A stretch of 64,000 bases of DNA from Acephala macrosclerotiorum. Its lineage: Eukaryota > Ascomycota > Leotiomycetes > Helotiales > Mollisiaceae. Shown piece by piece: positions 1 to 9,793 of this stretch (positions are counted from its first letter, which is position 1; each line of letters begins with the position of its first letter). The notes under the pieces were generated by a model that was not told the DNA's origin, ran no database searches, and saw only the letters and a list, made by a program, of their open reading frames with translations. The stretch is taken from the NCBI GenBank assembly GCA_014904845.1, contig MU119209.1, positions 263,380 through 327,379 on the forward strand, written 5' to 3'. The translations under genes were made by a program, and so were the position numbers.

Positions 1-1
1 T

Positions 2-286
2 GGAGTCAGTGCCAATGGCTCGACCAACGTGTCAAGCATGCTCTCCGGGCCAGCTCATCCGTTCTTGGATACACCGAGCAATGCCAACGAGTTTGTGCCG
101 AAAGACAAGGAGATATTCCTGATACGGAGGGCGAGTGATCATGCAGCTTCTATGTCGAGAATGTTGAGTGGCTCTTCATTCATTGGGTCAGAGTCTGGTT
201 GGACGTCTGGCCCTAGTAAACTGGCCAACGGTATTGGCGTAGATACAAAGAGGTATATTGAGAGCTTGTTGAACCTCACCGGATAG
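2..286 (+). CDS. 3' end of an unidentified gene (partial)
   Basis: An open frame enters from the left edge and stops at TAG 284-286, giving about 94 C-terminal residues. The sequence is rich in Ser, Asn and Gly, with two copies of SMLSG or RMLSG (around SSMLSGPAHPF and SRMLSGSSF), and ends KRYIESLLNLTG. It resembles a low-complexity tail of a regulatory protein, but I do not recognise the family. No ATG lies near the start of the frame, so the start is outside the window. The downstream 600 bp has no continuing exon that I can see. Confidence 0.55.
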   Translation, partial: GVSANGSTNVSSMLSGPAHPFLDTPSNANEFVPKDKEIFLIRRASDHAASMSRMLSGSSFIGSESGWTSGPSKLANGIGVDTKRYIESLLNLTG

Positions 287-925
287 ACTTAGATAGTTAG
301 GGATAGACGACTAACGCCATTGACGCTCTTGAGGAGATGTTGTGTGCATGACAGATGCCCAATTCAGAAGGTTGTTTACTACACTCTCTTCATTCAATAT
401 TCCTTTCCTTTTCTCAAATAATCTAGCTATGCATCGACCACTGAGATCAGGGATCGTTTCCAACCTTTGAAAACTTTATGGCATATCTTCACTTTCACAT
501 CGATACGGACATTCAGAAAGTTCCGTCACAGTTCCTCGTTTCTCAAGCTGTAATAGACATCAGGAGAGTGCTGTTGCGTCTCGTCACTTTTGAGGCTTAA
601 GCTTGATTGGGCATTTGACGTATATTTTTGAAGCATGATGGGCAAATTTAAGTCTCCAAAGTTGCCGCTAAAGATCGAACTTTGGGAAGTTTCACCAGGG
701 GGAGGGTAAAGTTTCCAGTACGTGCTGCACTTCAGCAAGTCGAATGCGATGCACTTCTAGTGTACTTTTTCTGTGTTGTTCTCCATCATCCATAAATATC
801 CCCGCAGCTCAAACACCCAAACATAATTTTATGTCCAAACAAATCCCGTTGTCGATCTCCCAATCGGCCTTTCTTATCCAACTTATAACTCTCAATCAAC
901 CACCACAACAAGGCAACTCAGCCCC
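287..925. other. intergenic, no gene seen
   Basis: This stretch lies between the tail of the first gene (+) and the end of the dehydrogenase gene (-), so it should hold two 3' untranslated regions. The open frames in it have biased, non-protein-like composition. I see no RNA gene or repeat. Confidence 0.4.
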
Positions 926-1959
926 TTACCTCCCGAGAACCTCCAACAACACGCCCCCATCAATAGCAATAACCTCCCCATTCACATACCTATTCCTCAT
1001 CAAAAACAAAATCCTCATCGCCATCTCCTCATCACTCCCCGCCCTATTCATCGGCACATGTCCCTTCTCCTCAATCTTCTCCTGAGGCATCTCACTCTTC
1101 TGATTCTCATCACTCTCTTTCGTCGTCATTTCGCTAGGGAAATAGCCTGGAGCTATTGAGTTGACGCGGATGCCTGCTTTTTTGAATTCATAAGACATGA
1201 GTTTGGAGAGGTGGACTGTGGCGCCTTTGGCGGCATTGTAGCCGAAGTTGCCTTGTGCGTGTCGCATTATGCCGGACATGGAGGAGATTACTATTACGGA
1301 GGAGGAGTGGGGGCCGTTTTTAGCGGCTTGGAGGAGGGGGAGGAAGGAGACGGTTGTGAACTTTGAGAATTCTCAGCAATGTTTCTAGATGAAGAGTAAC
1401 GGAAAGGGAAAGGATGACATACATAAACAGCGGAAACGTTAGTGTTGAATGTATCGCTCCACTCCTCGAAACTTTCACTGTTAAACAACCTCTCCTTTAG
1501 CTCTTTCGCATCTTCGCTCTCTGGCTCCGCTTTTGGTCCTGAGACCCCAGCATTGCAGATCAACAGGTCAATGTGTTTCTCTTTCTCACTGATTTCGGCA
1601 ACGAGTTTCTCAAGGTCTGCTTTCTTCGTCACATCGCAAGGTCCGATACTGCATCTATTTCAGCACAATGTGAGCCCGAGGGGGTGACAGAACCGTACGG
1701 GATGATCTCTCCGGTCTGGGATGGCTGATGGGATTCTGCAGCATTCTCAAGTGCTTCTTTTCTTCGGCTTGTAATGTAGACTTTTGCTCCGTTTGCAGCG
1801 AGGCCTTGTGTTACCCTGTAAAGATTTAGCTTTAGTTAAATCAAAAATTAAATGGGGAGCTCACATCAATCAGATTCCTGTTCCACCTCCAGTGACGACA
1901 CATACAGCACCTTTCGCTGAGAAGAGCTTCTCTGCTCTGAGGTCTTCCGTGGAAACCAT
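926..1959 (-). pseudogene. short-chain dehydrogenase/reductase with in-frame stop
   Basis: Four exons can be joined on the minus strand: 1865-1959, 1699-1815, 1423-1648 and 926-1360, for 290 codons. The product is a classical Rossmann-fold NAD(P)-dependent oxidoreductase. It has the cofactor loop TGGGTGI near residue 24, LLICNAGVSG, the active-site YNAAKG, and the late motif RVNSIAPGYFPSEM. Codon 30 (1870-1872), where the family has Gly of GIG, reads TGA; one base change from GGA would explain it. Splice sites and all other codons are intact, so the damage looks recent. A transposon begins 6 bp upstream of the ATG, so the native promoter is displaced. The substrate cannot be told. Stop readthrough or a sequence error are alternatives. 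Confidence 0.8.
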
Positions 1960-1965
1960 GATTTA

Positions 1966-2008
1966 AGTCAAACCCCCTATTAATCGGCCCCCTAAGTCGG
2001 CCGCCTCG
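1966..2008 (+). repeat. left terminal inverted repeat of the transposon
   Basis: It begins AGTCAAACCCCC directly after the target TA and runs to GTCGGCCGCCTCG. It matches the reverse complement of 3736-3781 except for three extra bases on the right and one C/T difference. Confidence 0.85.
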
Positions 2009-3735
2009 CTTAGTACACTGCTACTCTTACACTTCTACTTTAGAATTAATTATTTTAATTATTTTTTAATGAAACTTTTTTAAATTTTGCAATCAATTAG
2101 AAGTGATTATAAAGCCTTTATATACTAAAGACGATATTTAATACGCGCTTAAAAATATAGCTAATAGTAAGTTCGAGTACAAAACTAGTTTCGAGTAAAA
2201 TGTACTACGAGTTACATTTTAAAACAGGAAATTAGATCGCTTTTCTCGATTAAAAGCTTATGCATATCGTTAAAAGCTTTTTTTAGTTTAAAAATAACGT
2301 TTTACGGATTGAGTACTTATTTAAAAACGCTTTAAACAAAATTCAATTTATAGGCAAATTCGAGCTTTTATCGGACGGATTTTGATTGCTAGATATAATA
2401 TAGTATTACTCGAAAAACGTTAAATGGCCGGTTTTCTTCGTTAGAATCTTGTTTTTAAAATCAAAAAGCAATTTAAAATCGATTTTGTACGCGTTAATAG
2501 TATTATTTTCGATATTTTTAAAAATTGGTTTTAAAAATTAAAAATTTTAATTATTAAAATTATTAAATCGAAAAATCGTTAGAATATAAACGAAATAAAA
2601 ATTATAAAAAGTTAAAAAAAAATTGGATTAATAGTAAAAAGTATTAAAAAGCATTTTATTCAAAAAAAAATAATTAAAATTTAAATTTTAAATTTTATTT
2701 ATCGAGTATATTTTAATAATTGAAAAAGTATTATATTTATTGATTATATTCAAAAGTAAATCAGTTTAATAATAATAGTTTTTTATGAGATTATATTTTT
2801 ACAAAGGCTAAAAATTTATTACAATTGAAAATAAGTAAACTTTTAATAATACTACTTTTGAATAATTGCAAAAAGTTTTTATATTTCAAATGACACTACG
2901 TGATTTTAAAGAGTTTTATTTACTCATATTAAACGATTATAAGAGTTATAAAATACTAGAGTTTATATGAAAATATTATTCGAATAATATCTATTTATTA
3001 TTTTTATTATTACATATTTTATATGTACTTTAATTTTTGAATTTATTTGTATTTTTTTTTTAAAATATATTTATCGAAAACGATTTAGTGTTTTAATTTT
3101 TTTGAACGATTTGGTTTTTATTGGAAAGCGAAACTTTTTAAACTGTTATAAGTTAGCTCGAATAAATGTTTTAATAGTTATAAATTGTAAAATAAAGTAA
3201 TCGATTAAATTATCGAAATTTTTTATGAATCGATTATTGTTTAAAAATAGTAATAAAACGATCGAATTAATTTTAAAGATTTTAATAAAAGATTTAGTAT
3301 TTGAATAAAATTAAAATATGTTATTAATTGCTTTTAAAACTTTTTAAAAAAGTGAAAATATTCGAGATTATACTCGTCAAATTACGAGACTTGAAATAAT
3401 CGATTCTGTAATTATTAGAGTATTTTTTTTTAGAAAAGTAGTCAAAGATTTAAACGATAAGGACTTTGTTATTGCACAATATGAGCATCGAATTAAGTAA
3501 TTTGAGACTAGAGTAGTGCAATTTGAGTTTAAAAAGCGGCGGAAAGTGGTGATTAATTCAAATTCCAAGTTCGTCGATATCGAGACTATTTATAAAATAC
3601 AAGTAAAAACTGAGAACCGCTAAAATGTACTGTTAGACTTTAATGGTTTTATTAGCGTTGCTTTTATTTTATCTCATATAACTATTGAGGAATAAGGAAG
3701 TTATTGGGGTTGGAAGTGGGTGGTAGTGAATTAAA

Positions 3736-3781
3736 CGAAGCGGCCGACTTAGGGGGTGGCCGATTAATAGGGGGTTTGACT
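3736..3781 (-). repeat. right terminal inverted repeat of the transposon
   Basis: It reads CGAAGCGGCCGACTTAGGGG and onward to GGGTTTGACT, then the duplicated TA. It is GC-rich against an AT-rich interior, so the ends escaped most of the mutation seen between them. Confidence 0.85.
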
Positions 3782-3783
3782 TA

Positions 3784-4349
3784 CTGCTACTCTCAGGCGT
3801 GCTAAACGAAAAAATCTAGACTAAACAATCAAAATTGTGTGGGAGATCGAGAAGAAAATGATGGGATTTCAAAATTCCATCCGAAAGGTTAGGAAGCAAG
3901 CTCCTTAACCCTCATGCGTTCTGGGGAAGCTATTAGCTCCAGGAACGGAGTGAAATCTCGATCTCTCGCTGGACTCGCTAAAGTTAAGGGGCCAGGGGGC
4001 TCGCTTGGGCTGTCAACCTCAAAATAATTGAAGGGAGCACTTTTCTGAATTATAGATAGTCACTTGAGCGCTCCAAGTCGAAGCATATCTAGCACGACTT
4101 TCCTATGGACATCTCTCATGATGCCCACCTGCGATACTGGACGAAAAATAAGCAAGTCGTACCCCCTGCAGATCCTGTGGCTCGCTAAAATCCGCACATC
4201 CTGCTGCCTATATTACCCCGCGCCTGCTTGCCATTTCCCCTCTTAAAGATACTTAGATGACCCGAATCCTACCAAATCTGTTTATACTTAAACATCTATC
4301 TTCTTAATAAGGAAAAATTCATTTTCATACCTGATCTACTGCAGAAAAG
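3784..4349. other. intergenic; probable displaced promoter region
   Basis: No gene is seen. Before the transposon entered, this DNA would have lain directly upstream of the dehydrogenase ATG, so it should contain that gene's old promoter as well as the promoter of the ankyrin gene at 4350. Confidence 0.4.
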
Positions 4350-5044
4350 ATGGGTTGTTGCTGTTGTTGTGTTAGCGGTCGCAAAGTGAGACGCGACCAG
4401 CCTCAGCAAGATTTGGAGTCCGGGGGCTCAATCGGTCCACCACGTATGTATTTCAGCAATTCATTTCGGCCATGTAATTGTTTCTGACTAAACATGTGTA
4501 TTACAGCTCCATACGATGCCAAAGATCATGACGAACCGGAGAATTCCATGATAACTCCACTAGAGAAGCCCCTCCAAGAGCTATCGATTCATTTAGACTC
4601 AACTACACTTTATGGAAATCATAAAGGGCAAGGTGTCCGAGTCGGTGTTCGGTCTAATGACCATAGTCTGTATCAGGCTGCGGCTGGTGGGCATTTGCAA
4701 GAGGTGAAGAGGTTGTTGGAATCTGGCTTCAATCCATCTGATCGCACGGTCTGTGATTGGTGTCCTCTTGTGAGTCTATCACCAAGAATTCCCCGCAAAA
4801 ATCACTTGGTGATGAGAAGACTAACATTTTGGTGGAACAGCACTGGGCAGCACATAATGACCTCGTTGATGGCCACGAAATTGTCAAGTTGCTTGTTGCA
4901 TATGGCGCAGACGTAAACCAGGTCTCAGACACAGGACTTACTCCTCTGGACTTGGCGCGGAGAGCAAAGCGGACTGAGAACGTAAGGTTCTTGGAGGGAA
5001 TCGGAGCAAAGACTGGAGTTCAAACGCAAAGAACGAAGATGTAG
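4350..5044 (+). CDS. small ankyrin-repeat protein with MGCCCCC N-terminus
   Basis: Three exons, 4350-4443, 4507-4769 and 4841-5044, give 186 residues; both introns have GT..AG ends and keep frame. The start follows the CAGAAAAG context and begins MGCCCCCVSG, matching the pattern of N-myristoylation at Gly2 with palmitoylation of adjacent cysteines, which would anchor the protein to a membrane. Residues from about 75 onward form two or three ankyrin repeats (SLYQAAAGGHLQEVKRLLE, PLHWAAH, EIVKLLVAYGADVN, GLTPLDLARR). The rest is polar linker. Ankyrin repeats bind proteins, and no enzyme domain is present. Its neighbours are a HET fragment and a deaminase/MYND gene, so a role in signalling or recognition is possible but not shown. 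Confidence 0.8.
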
Positions 5045-5515
5045 ATGTACTGTAGTAAGGCGGTGGTGTTGAGCATCACTTTTTTTCTTCGGCTTGCTAA
5101 ATGTAAGGTAGTATGCTGTATACGAGAGCTCTGGCGAGTCGGCATCTTTAATTTTTTAAGTGAAGGAAGAGGCGGCAGAGCTTCCTTGAGGATCTAAGGA
5201 ACGCATTATTCGAATAGTTTAAGCCCAAGATAAAATAGGGCGCCATCACGTCATTGGAGTATCCTGAAGTCATCATGTTAAAAATTAACAGATGAGATCC
5301 AAGTTAGTGTGCTTGCCATCATTCATGCTGATCGTTGCCCCTAGTGGCGACTTCCTCAAATTTCAATAGTTCCCAGTCTTCATCAAACATTATTCTACCT
5401 CTCGGGTCCCCCCCAAATAGTCCCTGACAGCTTTGTATCCTCCAAATGTTATTTTGTGGGCGGTACGGGTGTTAACCTTTACCTGCAAGCTGCTCTTAGA
5501 GATTCTAGTGCATGG
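5045..5515. other. intergenic, possible HET-gene debris
   Basis: No complete gene. On the minus strand, short open pieces continue below the HET fragment with stops between them, so this may be the rotted 3' part of that gene. Confidence 0.3.
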
Positions 5516-5833
5516 TTAAAAGGGTCTCGATGTTTCTGCTGTGTTTTGCGTAGTACAAAGAATAACGACTTTGCGAGCAAGGACGTACTCCTGAGCGATC
5601 CAGATGTGTGTCCAATAGCTCGCGAATACAATATCACGAAACTCGCTCAGAGCGGCGTTACCCTTCGATAGTGCCCATCGGTGTGTAAGTTCTGTATAAG
5701 ACAAGATTGTCTTCAGCGGATCGAAGACTCTAGATGGCCATTCGAGTGGTCCAAGCCAGACCCTAACGAGCATCACCATGCTATATATATCCGATGATGC
5801 CCAACTGATGGCTTTTCCTCGAAATATCGTCAT
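5516..5833 (-). pseudogene. HET-domain (heterokaryon incompatibility) fragment
   Basis: The minus-strand frame gives about 105 residues with core HET motifs: DIYSMVMLVRVWLGP (the usual IYxxAxxVxVWLG) and YWTHIWIAQEYVLAR (the usual YWxRxWIxQE). HET proteins trigger cell death when genetically different hyphae fuse. The N-terminal part of the domain is missing upstream, where AT-rich DNA begins at about 5838, and the frame stops soon after the second motif. At about 105 residues it is far shorter than functional HET genes. I read it as a truncated remnant. Confidence 0.65.
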
Positions 5834-5837
5834 GATT

Positions 5838-6080
5838 AATGCAGTCTATTGTATATTTATTTTTTCGATTTTAAATTAATCAGTTATATAATTTTAATTT
5901 AATTAATATTTTTATATATATAATTTGTTGCTTTTTAAATTATAATTATAATAAAATAAAATAAAATTAATATTTCGATTAATTAAGAAAACGTAATATT
6001 ACGTGCTAGATATTCTGCTTTTAGGAATTGGTAGTATTATATACTAGGGAATAATATTTCAGCAGATTAAAGTAATATGA
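5838..6080. repeat. AT-rich, probably RIP-affected patch
   Basis: About 240 bp of nearly pure A/T sequence between two GC-normal stretches, much like the interior of the transposon at 2040-3700. I find no inverted ends, so the element of origin cannot be named. It abuts the broken 5' side of the HET fragment and lies about 160 bp before the deaminase gene. Confidence 0.5.
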
Positions 6081-6241
6081 GGCCATTCTTCACGTGCTTT
6101 CGTCGACTGACGACCTCAGTGGCAACGCTTGGATGCAGAGATGCCTAGCCCCCGCTTTTCAAGACAGGTCATTCTCGAACTCCAAGATATCACTTGCAAT
6201 ACCAATATTTTGATAATAGTATCAATGCTGCGCAACTCCAG

Positions 6242-9060
6242 ATGGAGACTCCGTCTTCATATACCCGTCATAACTACGAGGAGCACATTGCTCATGTTAT
6301 ATGGGCAGCTCACATCCTTTACTATCTAAGCGGCGAACGGAGCCAGACTGGGCTTCTTCCTGAACTTGACACTGATGAAGACTTCGATGCAGATGAACCG
6401 GATGTTGAGACACAGAACGGCATAATTCAAACTGCCCCTGTCGACTCGGTTCGTTCCAAATTTCTGGACTGCGTTGCGGAACTGCTATCCCCATCTAGAG
6501 GTTGGGATTATGTTGTCTCCGCAGGACTGCGAGAGTCGGCAGAATGCATTGAGTTAGATGTCGCGAGAAACGATGGATTCTCTCAGACTGTCGAATCTAA
6601 GGCAGGAGAGCCGCTAGTTCTAGACGGGAATACGTGGTATATTAATCAATTACAAAAATATCTTGCAACTGACGAAGGTACGCGCTTCAACCAAGTCGAT
6701 TGTGTACCCATACGGAAGACTGCATATCTGACTATGTATTCATAGATATTTTCAGTACAGCTCTGAGTGGATTTGATTTAGTTGCCATTAACTTTCATCG
6801 CAACCGAGTCGACTACTGGATAACAGTAGCAAGAGAGTATATTGCAACTTTACCCTCGTCCCAAGACCACAACAAATACCATGGTGCCAAGCCTCGACAA
6901 TCTGCTGAGAAATGGATCGATGTTGCTGAATTGTTGAATCAAAGGGTAGGAGAAGCATCAAGGGAAATGATCGTTCACAGCGCCTACAAGTGTGTATCCT
7001 CTAACGAAGTTTTGGAACTTTTACAAGCGAACTTCAACACTCACCGAGGCTTGAGATTATGGAGGATCCTTAGACTGATTACCAAACCGGTCTTCAATTC
7101 TCGTCTTCTCAAGCGCATAACACATCGCCTTTCCAACTTTCAGAAGGCCAAGATAAATCCACTCCCGCCAATGCCAAAAACACGGCTCAAGAAAGAGTAT
7201 TTGGTTGACATCATAACTGCTTGGTCTCGACTATGCCCAGTCTCTCCATTAGCCTCTGAGCTTCAAAAACTTTACCATGTCAACGAGAAGTTTAAACTCG
7301 ATTGCGCACGAAACTTTGGTAGCCATACCGAAGTCCAGCTATTACTGCACTATGAGAATAATGATCTACTCACACCAAGTATCGACTACTTTGGATGCAG
7401 CAAGAAGAGCTGCCTGTTATGTGAAGCTCTCCTCCAGGATTCACCTCAGCCAATATCTACCAGAGGACGCCATGGTATTTGTTATCCTCAGTGGGCAGTT
7501 CCATTCACGCAATCCAAGGACATCATGGATTCCCTACAGCTTCTTGAGAATAACATCATCAGTAGAATCAAGATACACCTGAACGGTCAAGCTGATGGGA
7601 CATTTCTCCCCTATGTACCTCAGTCTACGGTTGCCTCGAATGTCCTAACTTCGTCATTGGAGGAGATTTCAAGGAAGGCGGGAATAATGAGGTCTATTGA
7701 AGAGAATCGCCAAAAACTTGTAAAGCAGCGCAGCATATTGTAAGCTAAACTCTCCACGCGTGCATCATCGGTTTCTAGAAGCTAAATAATCCATAGAGAT
7801 GGGCAAAATTCGAAATCAGATTTGAACATAGCGTCAGCCCATGATGCCCGATATTCCAATTCTTGCGTGATGTGTAACACTTCGCCAGCGCAATTGTGCT
7901 CGCGTTGCAAAAGTTGCTATTATTGTTCACGCGAGTGTCAAGAGAGCGACTGGCCTTGTCATGAGATTCTTTGTAAGCAAATGCCGAGCCTAAGTCCTCG
8001 GCCGTCTCCAAGCCATAAACTCGCCGTGTTCTTCCCCGAAACCGGGGTGGGACCGATCCTTATCTGGATCGAGTGCTATCGCAAGGCTTCCTCGGAACAT
8101 GAGCAATATGGAATAGTGGTTGAGTTTGAATCCGCGAATACACTTCCTCTCCTTGGAAAGGATGATCCATTCCCTGGAAGGATGATGGTCGAATACAACC
8201 CTAAACGCGACAAGGCCCTTGGTTCCGGAATGGCTGCCTGGTCGCTCAAGAAAGAGGGATACTGCATTGAAGTGGTTATCAGGGACGCGTTTCTTAGAGA
8301 CGGATCAAAGCTTAATCGCAGTATCATGGAGTCAGTTAAAACATCGGGAACAGTGCATCATAGATGGTCTGGTCCAATCGTTGCAATGAGAAAGTTGCCG
8401 ACTGAGTTCTATGAAGATATCACTTTAGCGGACTTCCGGCATATCATTGACTATTTTGTCACCTATAACAGTTCTGAAGTACGGGAGATCATTAATCCTC
8501 AAGACCCTCTTACCACACCCAGGGCCATCCGTGGTGTGAAGATCTGCTGCTATGGCGAAATCAAACTCCATGGAACGGAACCGTATGTGCCAATTGAAGT
8601 GCCACTCGTGCATCCCATCCGCGGAACCTATGAGTCAGCAGTGTCCCCTATCTCGAAGATTATTGGAAGACCGCTCCGGCTGTGGAAGTTTGGCGATATC
8701 GAAACATGGCTTGATCCTCCTGGCTGGGATGAGAATTTGTGTGCTGATAGCAACCCGGACGCTGCATTCTTAATGATGGGAGCTGATCCCAGAAAGGACG
8801 ACTGGGGGTGGGTACCCTTCTATTGGAACATGGAGATTGGTAACGTGTTGGTCATTTATGATGACGAAACTGATCTTCTCGTTGAAGAGCTAAGGCTGAT
8901 GTGTTATTTTGTACGACGAAAACTCCAGCCTATGTTCGAAGATGCTATGGGAATGGGGCTTGTTTCGAGGACGAAGGAAGAAGTTCTGAAGTTCATTACG
9001 CCTGAGAATATGGACAAACTTAAGAGGGAGGCAGAAGATAACAAGGGAGCGTTCGCTTGA
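6242..9060 (+). CDS. OTT_1508-like deaminase joined to a MYND zinc finger
   Basis: Three exons, 6242-6677, 6746-7739 and 7797-9060, give 897 residues in one frame. The middle third carries OTT_1508-type deaminase signatures: SHTEVQLLLHYE (zinc His about residue 339 and catalytic Glu), YFGCSKKSCLLC (zinc Cys about 368 and 371), and RGRHGICYPQWAVP. Residues 500-536 are a MYND finger (CVMCNTSPAQLC, CYYCSRECQESDW, CHEILC), followed by a fungal-type C-terminal region of about 360 residues. The second intron (7740-7796; GTAAGC donor, GCTAAAT branch, ATAG acceptor) contains the stop that would otherwise end the deaminase. Without that splice the MYND part has no ATG before its first zinc cysteine. 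The start is uncertain: 6242 is the first in-frame ATG, but the frame is open back to 6149. Two separate genes remain possible. The target of the deaminase is unknown. Confidence 0.7.
7740..7796 (+). other. 57-bp intron carrying an in-frame stop
   Basis: Splicing gives L-D-G-Q across the junction and keeps both exons in frame. Retention ends translation at TAA 7741-7743 right after the deaminase domain. Retained and spliced transcripts would therefore give a deaminase-only or a deaminase-MYND product. Confidence 0.55.
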
Positions 9061-9349
9061 TATAATATGGGTTTTCTAAAACATTTTTCGTTGTATATGT
9101 CTTTCATTTTTCAAAAACTCAAAATAACGCTTTACTTCGAAAACCCCCGCACACTTTCATGTCCTTATGCTTGCAATATCCACAGATTGTGTTAGGATCT
9201 TGGTGTAAGCGGGCTTCTCCCGGTGAAGCAAGCCGCGGCAAGCTCAATCTTCGTTTCAAAAACTAAACTCTCAACCAACCACTTACTACCTTCCATTACT
9301 CTAAACACAATAGTCCAGACCTGAAATGAGCGAAAGACCATAGCTTCCA

Positions 9350-9793
9350 TCATCTGCCCTTTGTTCCGCGTTCATGTATTGCTGATGCCTCATCCCCACA
9401 ACGCTCCTGAACCACCGATGGCGGCGAACTCTGCGTGGACATTTCCGCGGGGAAGGCCAGTACTCTTGTCAAGTTGGTAGCTCTTGTGGCAATAGATGCT
9501 TTATTGCGTCTCCTTCTTTTGTACCAACAAAACTATACCACACCCGCTGCAATGAGGAGGAGGAGTATCCTAGCAATGATTCTAACAATTATAGCTAAGG
9601 GAGAAGTTGTTGGTCCAGACGATGTCTCGATAGTGTTCAAAGTCGGAGTACTGGTTGCTGTAGAGATCAGGGCACTCTGTGTGATGGTCTTTGTCATGAG
9701 AGGAGATATCGAGCTTACAATTGTTGCGACTGTTAAGGTTGGGACAGTGGTAAGCTGCGGGGTAATAACGAAACTGGAAAGACATTTATTCTA
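9350..9793 (-). pseudogene. Thr/Ser-rich single-pass membrane protein remnant
   Basis: The minus-strand frame from 9792 down to TGA 9350-9352 reads as a Thr/Ser-rich stalk (LTTVPTLTVATIVSS, STATSTPTLNTIETSSGP), a hydrophobic helix (IIARILLLLIAAGVV), then WYKRRRRNK and a polar tail. This is the layout of fungal plasma-membrane stalk proteins such as Mid2/Wsc-like sensors. A TAG (9533-9535) interrupts the frame exactly at the end of the membrane helix, another TAG lies just upstream of the first readable residues, and no signal peptide remains. No intron repairs it. I take it as a decayed fragment; a competing plus-strand frame here is unlikely. Confidence 0.45.

Larger units (their letters stand above)
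1966..3781 (+). mobile_element. Fot1/pogo-like DNA transposon, RIP-degraded
   Basis: Inverted ends of about 44 bp begin AGTCAAACCCCCTATTAATC on both sides and differ by a 3-bp indel and one C/T change. They are flanked by TA (1964-1965 and 3782-3783), the target duplication of Tc1/mariner-pogo elements. AGTCAA-type ends and a length of 1.8 kb fit fungal Fot1 relatives. The interior is extremely AT-rich with stops in all frames, while the GC-rich ends survive. Near 3480-3623 on the plus strand a transposase-like C-terminus can still be read (charged QYEHRIKQFE region, KKRRKVV, then FVDIETI), broken by a TAA where CAA is expected. The element is dead for its own protein, though its ends might still be recognised by a related transposase. 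Confidence 0.85.

Noticed and set aside
2010..3800. Shared ACTGCTACTCT inside the left transposon end (about 2020) and just outside the right end (about 3783)
   Set aside because: Tempting as a longer target duplication, but the TA plus perfect AGTCAA ends explain the boundary better. The 11-bp match is probably chance.
7822..9060. MYND protein as a separate gene starting at TTG 7822 or ATG 7870
   Set aside because: TTG is not a usual fungal start, and 7870 would delete the first zinc cysteine; the spliced fusion keeps the domain whole.
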